Below, in pieces: positions 17,629 to 26,579 of a stretch of 44,972 bases of DNA (positions are counted from its first letter, which is position 1; the number at the start of each line of letters is the position of its first letter). The notes under the pieces were generated by a model. It was given only the letters and a program-made list of their open reading frames with translations. It searched no databases and was not told the origin of the DNA. The translations under genes and the position numbers were made by a program. Source of the stretch: Nevskiaceae bacterium (lineage in GTDB: Bacteria; Pseudomonadota; Gammaproteobacteria; Nevskiales; Nevskiaceae); NCBI GenBank assembly GCA_004297005.1, contig SCVA01000014.1, forward strand, positions 1 to 44,972, in the 5' to 3' direction.

Positions 17629-18963
17629 ATGGACGCCACGTCCACCACGTCGGCGCAGATACTCAGCCTGCGCCGCACCGTCGAACCGATCAGCTCCAGC
17701 ACCACCGTCAGCGATGCCGCCGACCGCATCCTCGAACCCGGCTACGCGCAACTGCTGTGCCTGCCGGTGGTCGACGAGGGTCGACCGGTGGGCACCATCA
17801 GCCGGCATCGCTTCAACGAGATCTTCCTGACCCGCTTTGGTCGCGAGATCCACGGCCGCAAGCCGGTGGCGCGGTTCATGAACACCGAGCCGCTGGTGGT
17901 GGAATACGACACCGCGCTCGACGAGGCCGCGCAGGCGGTGTCGGCGCAGCTCTCGGCGCCGATCACCGAGGACTTCCTGATCACCCACGAGGGCCGCTAC
18001 ATCGGCATGGGCGTGGTCATGGACCTGCTCTCGGCGATGCAGCTGCGGCTGGCGCAGGAAGCCGCCGCCACCGCCGAGGCCTACCGGCGCCTGCAATCCT
18101 CGCAGGCCGCCCTGGTTCAGAGCGAGAAGATGGCCTCGCTGGGCCAGATGGTCGCGGGCGTGGCGCACGAGATCAACACGCCGCTGGGCTATGTGCGCAA
18201 CAACGTCGAGATGCTGCAGGGCGTGTTCCTGCAGCTCAACGAGGCGCTGGCCGAGCACGAGGCCCTGAGCCAGATGCTCGCCGACCCGACGGTGGACGAG
18301 CAGGCGCTGGCCGCCAAGCTCGACCAGGTTGGCCTGCTCGACCAGCAGTTGCGCGGCAGCGGCCTCTTGGCCGACGCCGAGGCGCTGTTCGGCGACACCC
18401 TGTTCGGCGTCGATCAGATCCGCGATCTGGTCATCAACCTGCGCAACTTCTCGCGCCTGGACTCCGCGCACAGCGCCGATGTCGCGCTCAACGACTGCGT
18501 CGAGCAGACCCTGGTGATCGCCAACAGCGTCCTCAAGGGCCGCGTGCAGGTGGTCAAGCAGCTGGCGCCGGGTTTGCCGCTGCTGCGCGGCGCCGCCTCC
18601 CAGATCAACCAGGTGCTGCTCAACCTCGTCACCAACGCCGCGCAGGCGATCAGCCACGAGCAGGGCCGTATCGTCATCACCAGCTGGAGCGAGGCCGGGC
18701 AGCTCTACCTGAGCGTCGCCGACAACGGCAAGGGCATTGCGCCGGAGCATCTGCCCAGGGTGTTCGATCCCTTCTTCACCACCAAGCCGGTTGGCGAGGG
18801 CACCGGCCTGGGCTTGTCGATCAGTTTCCAGATCGCCCAGGCGCACGGCGGCGGCCTGAGCGTGCGCTCCGAAGTCGGGCACGGCACCTGCTTCACCCTG
18901 GCGCTGCCGGCCAAGGCCGCGGTGCGTGGCAGCACCACCCGCGTGGTCGAGGAGGCAGCATGA
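17629..18963 (+). CDS. Sensor histidine kinase with N-terminal CBS-like pair
   Basis: A 444-residue soluble histidine kinase without transmembrane segments. Residues ~10-140 resemble a tandem CBS sensing module (LCLPVVDEGRPVGTISRHRF, VARFMNTEPLVVEYDTALDEA). A coiled-coil linker leads to the phospho-acceptor His180 in GVAHEINTPLGY. The catalytic domain has the N box QVLLNLVTNAAQAI, G1 VADNGKGI, F box FDPFFTTK and G2 GTGLGLSIS. About 75 residues of extra helical sequence separate the two helices around the H box, as in HPK4-type kinases with a long dimerisation hairpin. It overlaps the response regulator gene by 4 bp, so they are a cognate pair. A CBS module suggests sensing of adenine nucleotides, which is inference. 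Confidence 0.93.
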   Translation: MDATSTTSAQILSLRRTVEPISSSTTVSDAADRILEPGYAQLLCLPVVDEGRPVGTISRHRFNEIFLTRFGREIHGRKPVARFMNTEPLVVEYDTALDEAAQAVSAQLSAPITEDFLITHEGRYIGMGVVMDLLSAMQLRLAQEAAATAEAYRRLQSSQAALVQSEKMASLGQMVAGVAHEINTPLGYVRNNVEMLQGVFLQLNEALAEHEALSQMLADPTVDEQALAAKLDQVGLLDQQLRGSGLLADAEALFGDTLFGVDQIRDLVINLRNFSRLDSAHSADVALNDCVEQTLVIANSVLKGRVQVVKQLAPGLPLLRGAASQINQVLLNLVTNAAQAISHEQGRIVITSWSEAGQLYLSVADNGKGIAPEHLPRVFDPFFTTKPVGEGTGLGLSISFQIAQAHGGGLSVRSEVGHGTCFTLALPAKAAVRGSTTRVVEEAA

Positions 18964-19988
18964 ACGACGCAGAGTTCAACAGCGCCGGAGCCGGGCGGGC
19001 GGTGATCGGCCTGCCGCATTTCCGGCCCACGGTGTTGCTGGTCGATGACGAGGAACGCATCCTGCGCTCGCTGGCGATGCTGTTTCGCCTGCAATACGAG
19101 GTGCGTGCCACCACCGACGCCCACGAAGCGCTGCGCATCGTCGAGAACGAGCGCGTGCACGTGATCGTCTCCGACCAGAAGATGCCGATCATGCGCGGCG
19201 CCGACCTGCTGCGGCAGGTTAAGGAGAAAAGCCCGCACACCATGCGCCTGCTGCTCACCGGCTATTCCGAGCTGGACGCGGTGGTCGATTCGGTGAACGA
19301 GGGCGAGATATTCCGCTTTCTCAACAAGCCCTGGGACGCCAACGAGATCCGCTCGACGGTCGCCCAGGCCGCGCAGATCGCGCGCGCCTCCTTCGATGCG
19401 CCGCCGGCGCCGGTGCTGGAGGCCCCGCCGCAGTCCGCACCCAGCAGCCAGCAGCTGTTCACCGGCACCGGCAGCTTCGTGGTGCCGATGGCCAGCGAGC
19501 GCATCCTGGTGCTCGACGACGACGCCGAGGTGCCGCGCGTGGTGCAGGAACTGGTCGGCCCCAGCCAGCCGGTGCTCTGGGCGCGCAGCCTCGACGAGGC
19601 CTTCGCCCTGTTGGAGCGCGAACCGGTGGGCGTCGTGGTGTCGGAGCTGGAAGTCGGCGGCGAACGGCTCACCGGCGTGCTCAAGGCGCTCAAGGCCCAG
19701 CACCCGGAGGTGGTGAGCATCGTGCTGACGCCGTTCCAGGACATCGGCACCCTGGTGGGTCTCATCAACGAGGGCCAGGTGTTCCGCCTGCTGCCCAAGC
19801 CGATCCGCAAGGGGCCGCTGGCGATGAACCTGGCCTCGGCGCTCAAGCACCATCGCGCGCTGAAGGCCGCGCCCAAGCTGGCGCAGCGGCATGTGGTGCA
19901 GCCGGTGAAGGCGCCGGAGGAGGCGAGCGTGGCCGGCCGGGTGATGGGCTTTCTGGCGCGGCTGCGGAGCCGGGTGCCGACCGCCTGA
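18960..19988 (+). CDS. Response regulator with two receiver domains, the second degenerate
   Basis: A 342-residue regulator with no DNA-binding or enzymatic output domain that I can see. Receiver 1 (about 22-143) has the acid pair DD in LLVDDEE, phospho-acceptor Asp72 (VSDQKMP), Thr100 and Lys123 in LNKPWD. Receiver 2 (about 180-300) keeps the acidic pocket (LVLDDDAE), Thr257 and Lys280 (LPKPIR). At the phospho-acceptor position it has Glu229 (VVVSELEVG), a possible permanent mimic of phosphorylation. The C-terminus is basic. A GAGGAGG site lies just before the ATG inside the kinase gene. It may act by protein binding, or pass phosphate on. Confidence 0.92.
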   Translation: MNDAEFNSAGAGRAVIGLPHFRPTVLLVDDEERILRSLAMLFRLQYEVRATTDAHEALRIVENERVHVIVSDQKMPIMRGADLLRQVKEKSPHTMRLLLTGYSELDAVVDSVNEGEIFRFLNKPWDANEIRSTVAQAAQIARASFDAPPAPVLEAPPQSAPSSQQLFTGTGSFVVPMASERILVLDDDAEVPRVVQELVGPSQPVLWARSLDEAFALLEREPVGVVVSELEVGGERLTGVLKALKAQHPEVVSIVLTPFQDIGTLVGLINEGQVFRLLPKPIRKGPLAMNLASALKHHRALKAAPKLAQRHVVQPVKAPEEASVAGRVMGFLARLRSRVPTA

Positions 19989-20046
19989 GCTTTCCGCTCG
20001 CCGGCTGGTTCCTGGTTTGCTCAAACGGCCCAGCGGCGCCTGGCAC

Positions 20047-20088
20047 AGGACGGCGCGTCCACGCGCCAGCCCGAGTCCTACTTAAACT
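20047..20088 (+). promoter_or_regulatory. Nested hairpin and TTAAACT -10-like box directly before hemC
   Basis: GGCGCGT (20052-20058) pairs perfectly with ACGCGCC (20061-20067), and outside it AGGAC (20047-20051) pairs with GTCCT (20075-20079). Immediately after comes TTAAACT (20082-20088), a likely -10 hexamer. Its usual start site would fall at or near the ATG at 20095. The same TTAAACT string occurs before fbp, supporting a promoter role. The hairpin could end upstream transcription or bind a regulator. Confidence 0.4.
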
Positions 20089-20094
20089 ATGCGC

Positions 20095-21018
20095 ATGAGC
20101 CCACTGCGCATCGCCACCCGCGAATCCCCCCTGGCCCTCTGGCAGGCCGAACACGTCCAGGCCCGTCTGCGTGCCGCGCACCCCGGCCTGGAGGTGAGCC
20201 TGGTGCCGATGACCACCACCGGCGATCAGCTGCTCTCCGGCCCGCTCTCGCAGTCCGGCGGCAAGGGACTGTTCGTGAAGGAGCTGGAGGCGGCTCTGCT
20301 GGAAGGCCGCGCCGACCTCGCGGTGCATTCGATGAAGGACGTGCCGGCCCAGCAGCCGGCTGGCCTGGCGGTGGTCGCCTATCTGGAAGGCGAGGACCCG
20401 CGCGATGCCTTCGTCTCCAACCACCACGCCAGCCTCGCCAGCCTGCCGCCGGGCGCCCGCCTGGGCACCGCCAGCCTGCGCCGGCAGGTGCAGGCGCGGC
20501 GGCTCAGGCCGGACCTGCAGATCGAGGTGCTGCGCGGCAATGTCGGCACCCGCCTGCGCAAGCTCGACGAGGGCCGCCACGACGCCATCCTGCTCGCCTG
20601 CGCCGGCCTGATGCGCCTGGGCCTGGAGGCGCGCATCCGCGAGCGTCTGGACCCGGAGCAGTTCGTACCCGCCATCGGTCAGGGCATCGTCGGCATCGAA
20701 TGCCGCGCCGACGACGCCCGTACGCGCGCGCTGCTGGCGCCGCTGCACGATGCCGCCTCGGCGCTGCGCCTGGCCGCCGAGCGCAGCTTCAACGCCCGCT
20801 TGGGCGGCGCCTGCCAGGCGCCGATCGCCGGCCACGCCACCCGCCTCGCCGATGGTCGCCTGCGCCTGGTCGGTCTGGTCGGCACGCCGGACGGCAGCCG
20901 CCTGCTGCGCGAAGAGATCATCGGCGCCCCGGCCGAGGCCAGCGCCATGGGCGAGAGCCTCGCCGACCGCCTGCTGGCGGCCGGCGCGCGGGAAATCCTG
21001 CAGGACCTGGGCGGATGA
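20095..21018 (+). CDS. hemC: Porphobilinogen deaminase (hydroxymethylbilane synthase)
   Basis: Joins four porphobilinogen units into hydroxymethylbilane in haem and sirohaem synthesis. The 307-residue protein has the family opening [18 protein letters not shown], the [11 protein letters not shown] and HSMKDVP loops, and LGTASLRRQ. The cysteine carrying the dipyrromethane cofactor lies in [13 protein letters not shown]. Two in-frame ATGs exist, at 20089 and 20095. I prefer the second because a TTAAACT box ends at 20088 and would place transcription start close to it, so the mRNA may be leaderless. No Shine-Dalgarno is visible for either. The last codons overlap hemD by 4 bp. Confidence 0.96.
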   Translation: MSPLRIATRESPLALWQAEHVQARLRAAHPGLEVSLVPMTTTGDQLLSGPLSQSGGKGLFVKELEAALLEGRADLAVHSMKDVPAQQPAGLAVVAYLEGEDPRDAFVSNHHASLASLPPGARLGTASLRRQVQARRLRPDLQIEVLRGNVGTRLRKLDEGRHDAILLACAGLMRLGLEARIRERLDPEQFVPAIGQGIVGIECRADDARTRALLAPLHDAASALRLAAERSFNARLGGACQAPIAGHATRLADGRLRLVGLVGTPDGSRLLREEIIGAPAEASAMGESLADRLLAAGAREILQDLGG

Positions 21019-21779
21019 ACGCCGCCGGTCCGCTGGCCGGCGTCCGGGTGCTGGTGACCCGGCCCGCGGCGCAGGCGGCGGGTATGCGGGAACGCCTGCT
21101 GGCGGCCGGCGCCGAACCCCGGCTGCTGCCCCTGTTGCGCATCGCCCCGCCGGCCGATCCGGAAGCGGCGGCGCGCCTGCTGCGCGAGTCGCGCGGCGCG
21201 GCGTTCTGGCTGTTCACCAGCGCCAATGCCGTGCAGGCCGCCGCCCGGCTGGGGCCCGAGCACTGGCCGCAGACCCTGATCGCCATCGGCGCCGGCACCG
21301 CCGCGGCGCTGGCCCGGCTCGGCTACACCGCGCTGGCGCCGGAAGGCGCCGACAGCGAAACCCTGCTGGCCTGGCCGCGACTGCAAGCGGTCGAGGGGCA
21401 GGAGCTACTGATCGTCACCGGCGAAGGCGGACGCGACCTGCTGGCCAAGACCCTTGCCGAGCGCGGCGCGCGGGTGCGCGTCGCCCGCTGCTATCGGCGG
21501 GAGCCGGTGCGCCATGCGCCGGAAGCGGTCGCCACCGCGCTGGCGGAGGTGGACATCGCCCTGCTCACCAGCGGCGAGACCCTGGAGCAGTTGCTGGCGC
21601 TGACGCCCGAGGCCGAGCGCACGCGCCTGCTCGCCTTGCCGCTGGTTGTGCCCTCGGCGCGTGTGGTAGAACTCGCCCGCCGTCTCGGCTTCCAGGCGGC
21701 GCTGCTGGTGCCCGACGCGGTTTCCGACGCTGCCTATCTCGCGTGTCTGCTGCGCTGGCGCCAAGAATCGACCCTATGA
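21015..21779 (+). CDS. hemD: Uroporphyrinogen-III synthase
   Basis: Closes hydroxymethylbilane into uroporphyrinogen III, the step after HemC. The 254-residue protein shows the weakly conserved two-lobed HemD pattern: [19 protein letters not shown] at the start, [26 protein letters not shown], and [17 protein letters not shown] with the later CYRREP. It overlaps hemC and hemX by 4 bp on each side, so translation of the cluster is coupled. HemD sequences are poorly conserved, so the operon position carries much of the weight here. Confidence 0.93.
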   Translation: MNAAGPLAGVRVLVTRPAAQAAGMRERLLAAGAEPRLLPLLRIAPPADPEAAARLLRESRGAAFWLFTSANAVQAAARLGPEHWPQTLIAIGAGTAAALARLGYTALAPEGADSETLLAWPRLQAVEGQELLIVTGEGGRDLLAKTLAERGARVRVARCYRREPVRHAPEAVATALAEVDIALLTSGETLEQLLALTPEAERTRLLALPLVVPSARVVELARRLGFQAALLVPDAVSDAAYLACLLRWRQESTL

Positions 21780-22840
21780 CCGAACTCGCCTCCACTCCGT
21801 CGCCCGCTTCGCCGCCTCGTACCGGGCGCGGCCGCCGCCTCTTTCTCGGCCTGTTCGTCCTGGCCCTGCTGGCCGGGCTCGGCGCCGGCGGCTGGAAGCT
21901 CTGGACGCAGTTGCGCAGCACCACCGAAACCCTGGAGGCCGAGGATGCCCTGATCCGCCGGCTCAGCTACCAGATGCGCGAGCTGGAGGCGCAGACCGAC
22001 AGCCTGGCGCGCCGCCAGGACGATGCCGACAGCAGCGTCCGCCGCAACGGCCAGCAGATCGCCGCGCTGCAGAATCAGCAGGAGGCCAGCCAGTTGGCGC
22101 TGGCGCGCATCGACGAGACCCTGCGCGGCGGCCGCGCGCGCTTCCAGCTGGCGGCCGTCGAGGAACTGCTGCTGCTGGCCAATGACCGCATCCGCCTGGC
22201 GCGCGACGCGGCCGGCGCGATCCAGGCGCTGGAACTGGCCGATGCCCGCCTGGCCGGGCTCAGCGACCCGCGCCTGACCGGCGTGCGCGAAGCCCTGGCC
22301 CAGGAGCGTCTGGCGCTGCTGGCCGCGCCCCGGGTGGACCTCGCCGGTGCCGCGCTCAGCCTCGCCAGCCTGATCGACCGCGCCCCGCAGCTGCCGCTGC
22401 GTGCTCGCGCGCCGGATCACTTCGAGCCGCGCGCCGACAGCCGCGAGGACCAAGCCCACCTGCCCGCCGACGCCGAGTGGCCGGAACGGGTCTGGGCCGG
22501 CATGAAGTCGGCGCTGTCCTCGGTGTTCCGCATCCAGCGCGAGACCCGGCCGGTGGACCGCCTGCTGCCGCCCGCGCAGGAAGCCCTGGTGCAGCAGTTG
22601 CTGTTGATGAAGCTGGAAGGCGCGCGGCTGGCGTTGCTGCGCGGCGAGCCGGGCAGCTTCCGCGATCTGGTCGAAGGCGCCCGCGCCTGGCTGGCCGACT
22701 ACTACAAGCCGGACGACCCGCTGGTGTTGGCGGTGGACTCCGAGCTGGAGCGTCTGCGCGGACTGGAGCTGGCGCCGCGGCTGCCCGAGCCGAGCAAGAG
22801 CCTGGAGCGGCTGCGTGCGGTCCTGCGCAGCGCGCCTTAA
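21776..22840 (+). CDS. hemX: HemX-family inner-membrane protein
   Basis: A 354-residue protein with a short cytoplasmic tail, one transmembrane helix (about residues 21-41, RLFLGLFVLALLAGLGAGGW) and a long periplasmic, largely coiled-coil region (LSYQMRELEAQTDSLARRQ and further heptads). This is the usual HemX found between hemD and hemY. Although often annotated as uroporphyrinogen methyltransferase, it has no methyltransferase motif and its biochemical role is unclear. It starts inside the last codons of hemD and ends 12 bp before hemY. Confidence 0.93.
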   Translation: MTELASTPSPASPPRTGRGRRLFLGLFVLALLAGLGAGGWKLWTQLRSTTETLEAEDALIRRLSYQMRELEAQTDSLARRQDDADSSVRRNGQQIAALQNQQEASQLALARIDETLRGGRARFQLAAVEELLLLANDRIRLARDAAGAIQALELADARLAGLSDPRLTGVREALAQERLALLAAPRVDLAGAALSLASLIDRAPQLPLRARAPDHFEPRADSREDQAHLPADAEWPERVWAGMKSALSSVFRIQRETRPVDRLLPPAQEALVQQLLLMKLEGARLALLRGEPGSFRDLVEGARAWLADYYKPDDPLVLAVDSELERLRGLELAPRLPEPSKSLERLRAVLRSAP

Positions 22841-22852
22841 GGCGGGCCGGCC

Positions 22853-24049
22853 ATGATCGTCTTCTATCTGATTCTGGTACTGGCCCTGGTGGCGGGCGGC
22901 GTCGCCGCGCTGCAACTGGGGGCCGAGACCGGCTATGTGCTGCTCAGCTACGGCCCCTGGGTGGTGGAAACCTCCCTGCTCGGCCTGGTGGTCGCGGTCG
23001 CCGCGTTCTTCCTCGCCATCTACTACGGCTTGAAGCTGATCGGCTTCAGCGTCTCGCTGCCACGCCGCTGGCGCGACTCGCTAGAGCAGCGCCGCGCCGA
23101 CGGCGCCCGCGAGAGCTTCGAGCGCGGCCTGCTGCGCTTGTTCGAGGGTCACTGGAAGCGCGCCGAGGTGGAGCTGGTGCGCCGCGCCGCCGACCATCAC
23201 GCCGGCCATCTCAACTACCTGGCCGCCGCCCGCGCCGCCCAGCGGGTGGGCGCCGGCGAACGCCGTGACCGCTACCTGACGCTGGTGCGCGAGCGCGCGC
23301 CGCAGTTGGAATTTGCCATCCTGCTCACCCAGGCCGAGCTGCAACGCGAGCGTGGCGAATTCGCGCTGGTGCGCGACACCGCCCTGCAACTGCGCCAGAA
23401 GGAGCCTACCCATCCCTATGCGCTGGAGCTGCTGGCCGAAAGCCACGACGAGCTGGCGGAATGGGCCTCGCTGCGCGCCCTGCTGGCCGAGCCCGGCGCC
23501 GCCAAGGCCATGGGCCTGGCGCGCTGGCGCGAGCTGTCCGAGCGCGCCGCCGAAGCACTGCTGCGCGCCGCCGTCGCCGCCGCCCAGCTCGACTCCCTGA
23601 AGGCGGTGTGGAGCGCCACGCCGGCCGAAATCCAGGCCCTGGCCGAGCCGGCGCGTGCCTATGCCGCGGGGCTGGCGCGGCTGAATGCCGACGCCGAGGC
23701 GCGTGCCTTCATCGAGGCGCGGCTGGAGAGCGCCTGGGACGAAACCCTGGTGCGGCTCTACGGCCCGCTGCACACCGAGGACCCCGTTGCCCAGTTGGCG
23801 GTGCTGGAACGCTGGCTGCAACTGCACGGCGAGCAGCCGGCGCTGCTGGAAACCGCCGGCCGGGTCTGCCTCAAGAACCGGCTCTGGGGCAAGGCGCGCA
23901 GCTATCTGGAGGCCGTCGTGCAGGTGGCGCCGACGCCGGCCGCCTATCTGGAGCTGGCCAAGCTCTGCGAACTCACCCAGGCCAAGGCCGAGGCCGAGCA
24001 GCACTACCGGCGCGGGCTGGAGATCGCCACCGGCCTGCCCGGCTTGTAG
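22853..24049 (+). CDS. hemY: HemY-family membrane TPR protein
   Basis: A 398-residue protein with two N-terminal transmembrane helices (IVFYLILVLALVAGGVAAL and LLGLVVAVAAFFLAIYYGL) and the LPRRWRDSLEQRRADGAR signature of the HemY N-terminal domain. A long helical region of tetratricopeptide-like repeats faces the other side of the membrane. HemY of Gammaproteobacteria is not the Bacillus protoporphyrinogen oxidase of the same name; it is thought to scaffold late haem synthesis. It follows hemX closely and ends 3 bp before the next gene, so all five genes may be on one transcript. Confidence 0.94.
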   Translation: MIVFYLILVLALVAGGVAALQLGAETGYVLLSYGPWVVETSLLGLVVAVAAFFLAIYYGLKLIGFSVSLPRRWRDSLEQRRADGARESFERGLLRLFEGHWKRAEVELVRRAADHHAGHLNYLAAARAAQRVGAGERRDRYLTLVRERAPQLEFAILLTQAELQRERGEFALVRDTALQLRQKEPTHPYALELLAESHDELAEWASLRALLAEPGAAKAMGLARWRELSERAAEALLRAAVAAAQLDSLKAVWSATPAEIQALAEPARAYAAGLARLNADAEARAFIEARLESAWDETLVRLYGPLHTEDPVAQLAVLERWLQLHGEQPALLETAGRVCLKNRLWGKARSYLEAVVQVAPTPAAYLELAKLCELTQAKAEAEQHYRRGLEIATGLPGL

Positions 24050-24052
24050 CGC

Positions 24053-24919
24053 GTGTCCAGTCTGACTTCGGGCGACCGCGCGCTGATCGTCGGCTGCGGC
24101 GACCTCGGCCTGCGCATCGCCGAGCGCCTGCGCCTGCACGAGGTAACGGTGATCGGCGCGGTGCGCCGGCCCGAGGCGGCGGCGGTGCTCGCGCAGCGCG
24201 GCATCGAGCCCTGGCTGATCGACCTCGACGCGCCGCCGGAAAGCCTCCCGGCCTGCGACGCCGTCTACTGGTGCGCCCCGCCGCCGGCCGAAGGTGAGAC
24301 CGACAGCCGCCTGCGTGGCCTGCTGCCACATCTGTCCTTGCCGCGCCTAGGCCTGCTCTACATCTCCACCAGCGCCGTCTACGGCGACTGCCAGGGGCGC
24401 TGGATCGACGAGGCCGAGCCGCTCAAGCCCGGCACCGCCCGCGGTCGCCGCCGCCTCGATGCCGAACTGGCCCTGCGTGCCTGGTCGGCGCGCTCCGGCG
24501 CCAAGACCGTCGTGCTGCGCGTACCCGGCATCTACGGACCCGGCCGGCTGCCGGTGGAGCGGCTGCGGCGCGGCGAGCCGGTGCTGCGCGAGGCCGACGC
24601 GCCCTATACCAACCGCGTCCACGCCGAGGATCTCGCCGACGCCTGCCTGCTGGCGCTGGAGCGCGGCGAGGCCGGCGCCGCCTATAACGTCGGCGACGGC
24701 GCGCCGACCAGCATGAGCGACTACCTGCTGCGCTGCGCCCGCCTGCTCGGCCTGCCGGAGCCGGCGCGCATCGCGCTCGCCGAGGCGCCGGCGCATTTCT
24801 CGCCGATGCTGCGCTCGTTTCTGGAGGAATCGAAGCGGCTCAAGGTGGAGCGCCTGCGCGCGCTCGGCTGGACTCCGCGCTACCCGAATCTGGAGGCCGG
24901 TCTGCCCAGTTGCCTTTAG
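24053..24919 (+). CDS. NAD(P)-dependent epimerase/dehydratase-like SDR protein
   Basis: A 288-residue extended-SDR-type protein with GTG start, 3 bp after hemY. The Rossmann motif is GCGDLGLRIAERL, and a Ser-Tyr pair is visible in YISTSAVYGDCQG. The YxxxK lysine does not follow the Tyr in standard spacing, as in the YeeZ-type subgroup, so catalysis may be altered or absent. Later LRVPGIYGPGRLP and YNVGDGAPTSMSDYL match the epimerase C-terminal part. The substrate is unknown. The gene order hem cluster then SDR then mscL suggests cotranscription with hemY rather than a role in haem. Confidence 0.88.
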   Translation: MSSLTSGDRALIVGCGDLGLRIAERLRLHEVTVIGAVRRPEAAAVLAQRGIEPWLIDLDAPPESLPACDAVYWCAPPPAEGETDSRLRGLLPHLSLPRLGLLYISTSAVYGDCQGRWIDEAEPLKPGTARGRRRLDAELALRAWSARSGAKTVVLRVPGIYGPGRLPVERLRRGEPVLREADAPYTNRVHAEDLADACLLALERGEAGAAYNVGDGAPTSMSDYLLRCARLLGLPEPARIALAEAPAHFSPMLRSFLEESKRLKVERLRALGWTPRYPNLEAGLPSCL

Positions 24920-24940
24920 AGCCAGCGCCTGGCTGCCCCG

Positions 24941-24947
24941 TTAGAAT
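24941..24947 (+). promoter_or_regulatory. TTAGAAT -10-like box upstream of mscL
   Basis: TTAGAAT occurs about 45 bp upstream of the mscL start in GC-rich DNA. It resembles boxes before hemC and fbp (TTAAACT) and at the end of glpK before ubiE (TAGAAT). No clear -35 element sits at the standard distance. Confidence 0.3.
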
Positions 24948-24992
24948 CCAAGGCCTGCGCCGTTTCCGCCCTCAGCCATCGAGAACCTCCAG

Positions 24993-25406
24993 ATGAGCGT
25001 CTTCAACGAATTCAAGACTTTTGCCATGCGCGGCAATGTCGTCGACCTCGCGGTCGGCGTGGTCATCGGCGGCGCCTTCGGCGGCATCGTCACCTCCCTG
25101 GTCGGCGACCTGATCATGCCGGTGGTCGGCATCCTGACCGGCGGCGTCGACTTCTCCAAGGCCGCGCTGGTGCTGCGTGAAGCCAGCGCCGACGGCAAGG
25201 TGCCGGCGGTGCTGTTCGGCTACGGCAAGTTCATTCAGACGGTCATCAACTTCATCATCGTCGCCTGGGCGATCTTCATGCTGGTGAAGCTGATGAACAA
25301 ACTGAAGAAGAAGGAAGAAGCCGCGCCGCCGCCGGCACCGCCGGCGCCCAGCGCCGAGGAAAAGCTGCTCGCCGAGATTCGCGACCTGCTCAAGAAGCCG
25401 GCCTGA
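24993..25406 (+). CDS. mscL: Large-conductance mechanosensitive channel
   Basis: A 137-residue homopentameric channel that opens under membrane tension during osmotic downshock. The start [20 protein letters not shown] and the pore helix region [20 protein letters not shown] are near-diagnostic of MscL. The second transmembrane helix is [20 protein letters not shown], followed by the basic/Ala-Pro linker and a C-terminal amphipathic helix ([15 protein letters not shown]). Length is normal. It stands alone between an SDR gene and fbp, with its own candidate promoter. Confidence 0.98.
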   Translation: MSVFNEFKTFAMRGNVVDLAVGVVIGGAFGGIVTSLVGDLIMPVVGILTGGVDFSKAALVLREASADGKVPAVLFGYGKFIQTVINFIIVAWAIFMLVKLMNKLKKKEEAAPPPAPPAPSAEEKLLAEIRDLLKKPA

Positions 25407-25454
25407 ACCACCTGCCGCCGCTGCCGGCCTGTCCTCGGCGCGCCGCCCCAGGCC

Positions 25455-25461
25455 GTTAAAC
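25455..25461 (+). promoter_or_regulatory. TTAAACT -10-like box upstream of fbp
   Basis: TTAAACT lies 35 bp upstream of the fbp ATG and is the same heptamer that precedes hemC at 20082-20088. It is flanked by GC-rich DNA. A -35 element is not obvious. Confidence 0.35.
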
Positions 25462-25496
25462 TAGCCCTACATAGTCCCCCGCCAGCTCCAGAGTCC

Positions 25497-26504
25497 ATGA
25501 AACCCATCTTTCTCACCCAGTTCCTGATCGAAGAACAGCGCAAGAACGGCCAGTGCAGCGCCGACCTGCGCCTGCTGCTGGAGGTGGTGGCACGTGCCTG
25601 CAAGCGCATCTCGCTGGCGGTGGGCAAGGGCGCGCTGGGTGGTGTGCTGGGCGATGCCGGCACCGGCAACATCCAGGGCGAGGCGCAGAAGAAGCTCGAT
25701 GTGCTCAGCAACGACATCCTGCTGGAGGCCAATGCCTGGGGCGGTCACCTCGCCGGCATGGCCAGCGAGGAAATGGACGAGCCCAGCATCATCCCCGGCG
25801 AATACCCCAAGGGCGGCTACCTGCTGCTGTTCGATCCGCTCGACGGCTCCAGCAACATCGACGTCAACATTTCGGTGGGCACCATCTTCTCGGTGCTGCG
25901 TGCGCCCGAGGGCATCGACCCGGCCGACTCCAAGGCCTACCTGCAGGCGGGCGCCACCCAGGTCGCCGCCGGCTACGCCGTGTACGGCCCTTCGACCATG
26001 CTGGTGCTGACCATCGGTACCGGCGTGCATGCCTTCACGCTGGACCGCGAGCTGGGCAGTTTCGTGCTCACCCAGAGCAACCTGCGGATCCCGGAGGACA
26101 CCAAGGAGTTCTCGATCAACGCCAGCAACGCCCGCCACTGGGAAGCGCCGGTGCAGCGCTATGTTGATGAATGCCTGAAGGGCAAGGAAGGCCCGCGCGG
26201 CAAGGACTTCAACATGCGCTGGGTGGCCTCGATGGTCGCCGACGTGCACCGCATCATCAGCCGCGGCGGCGTGTTCATGTACCCGCTGGACGCCAAGACC
26301 CAGGCGCAGGGCGGCAAGCTGCGCCTGCTCTACGAGGCCAACCCGATGGGCTTCATCGTCGAGCAGGCCGGCGGCGCCGCCTCCACCGGCCGCGAGCGCA
26401 TCCTCGACATCAAGCCGCACAAGCTGCACCAGCGGGTGCCGGTGATCATGGGCAGCAAGAACGAGGTGGAGCGCGTGGTGGCCTACCACCGCGAAGCCGT
26501 CTAG
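25497..26504 (+). CDS. fbp: Class I fructose-1,6-bisphosphatase
   Basis: Hydrolyses fructose-1,6-bisphosphate to fructose-6-phosphate, the committed step of gluconeogenesis. The 335-residue protein contains the metal-binding segments ASEEMDEP and [16 protein letters not shown]. It also has [12 protein letters not shown] and, near the C-terminus, [12 protein letters not shown] with [17 protein letters not shown], all class I signatures. Together with the pyruvate carboxylase gene downstream in the window it supports growth on amino acids or glycerol. No Shine-Dalgarno is obvious. A strong terminator follows 16 bp after the stop. Confidence 0.97.
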   Translation: MKPIFLTQFLIEEQRKNGQCSADLRLLLEVVARACKRISLAVGKGALGGVLGDAGTGNIQGEAQKKLDVLSNDILLEANAWGGHLAGMASEEMDEPSIIPGEYPKGGYLLLFDPLDGSSNIDVNISVGTIFSVLRAPEGIDPADSKAYLQAGATQVAAGYAVYGPSTMLVLTIGTGVHAFTLDRELGSFVLTQSNLRIPEDTKEFSINASNARHWEAPVQRYVDECLKGKEGPRGKDFNMRWVASMVADVHRIISRGGVFMYPLDAKTQAQGGKLRLLYEANPMGFIVEQAGGAASTGRERILDIKPHKLHQRVPVIMGSKNEVERVVAYHREAV

Positions 26505-26520
26505 GCCACTGACAGGCAAC

Positions 26521-26552
26521 AAAAAGGCCGCTGCGATGCAGCGGCCTTTTTT
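26521..26552. terminator. Strong intrinsic terminator after fbp, possibly bidirectional
   Basis: A 14-bp perfect stem (AAAAAGGCCGCTGC pairing with 26538-26551) encloses a 3-nt GAT loop and ends in T6. The A-run on the left arm makes it able to stop transcription from the opposite strand as well, where the HD-domain gene converges. Confidence 0.92.
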
Positions 26553-26579
26553 GTGCTCGTGTTCTAGGGTGGCAATCTC

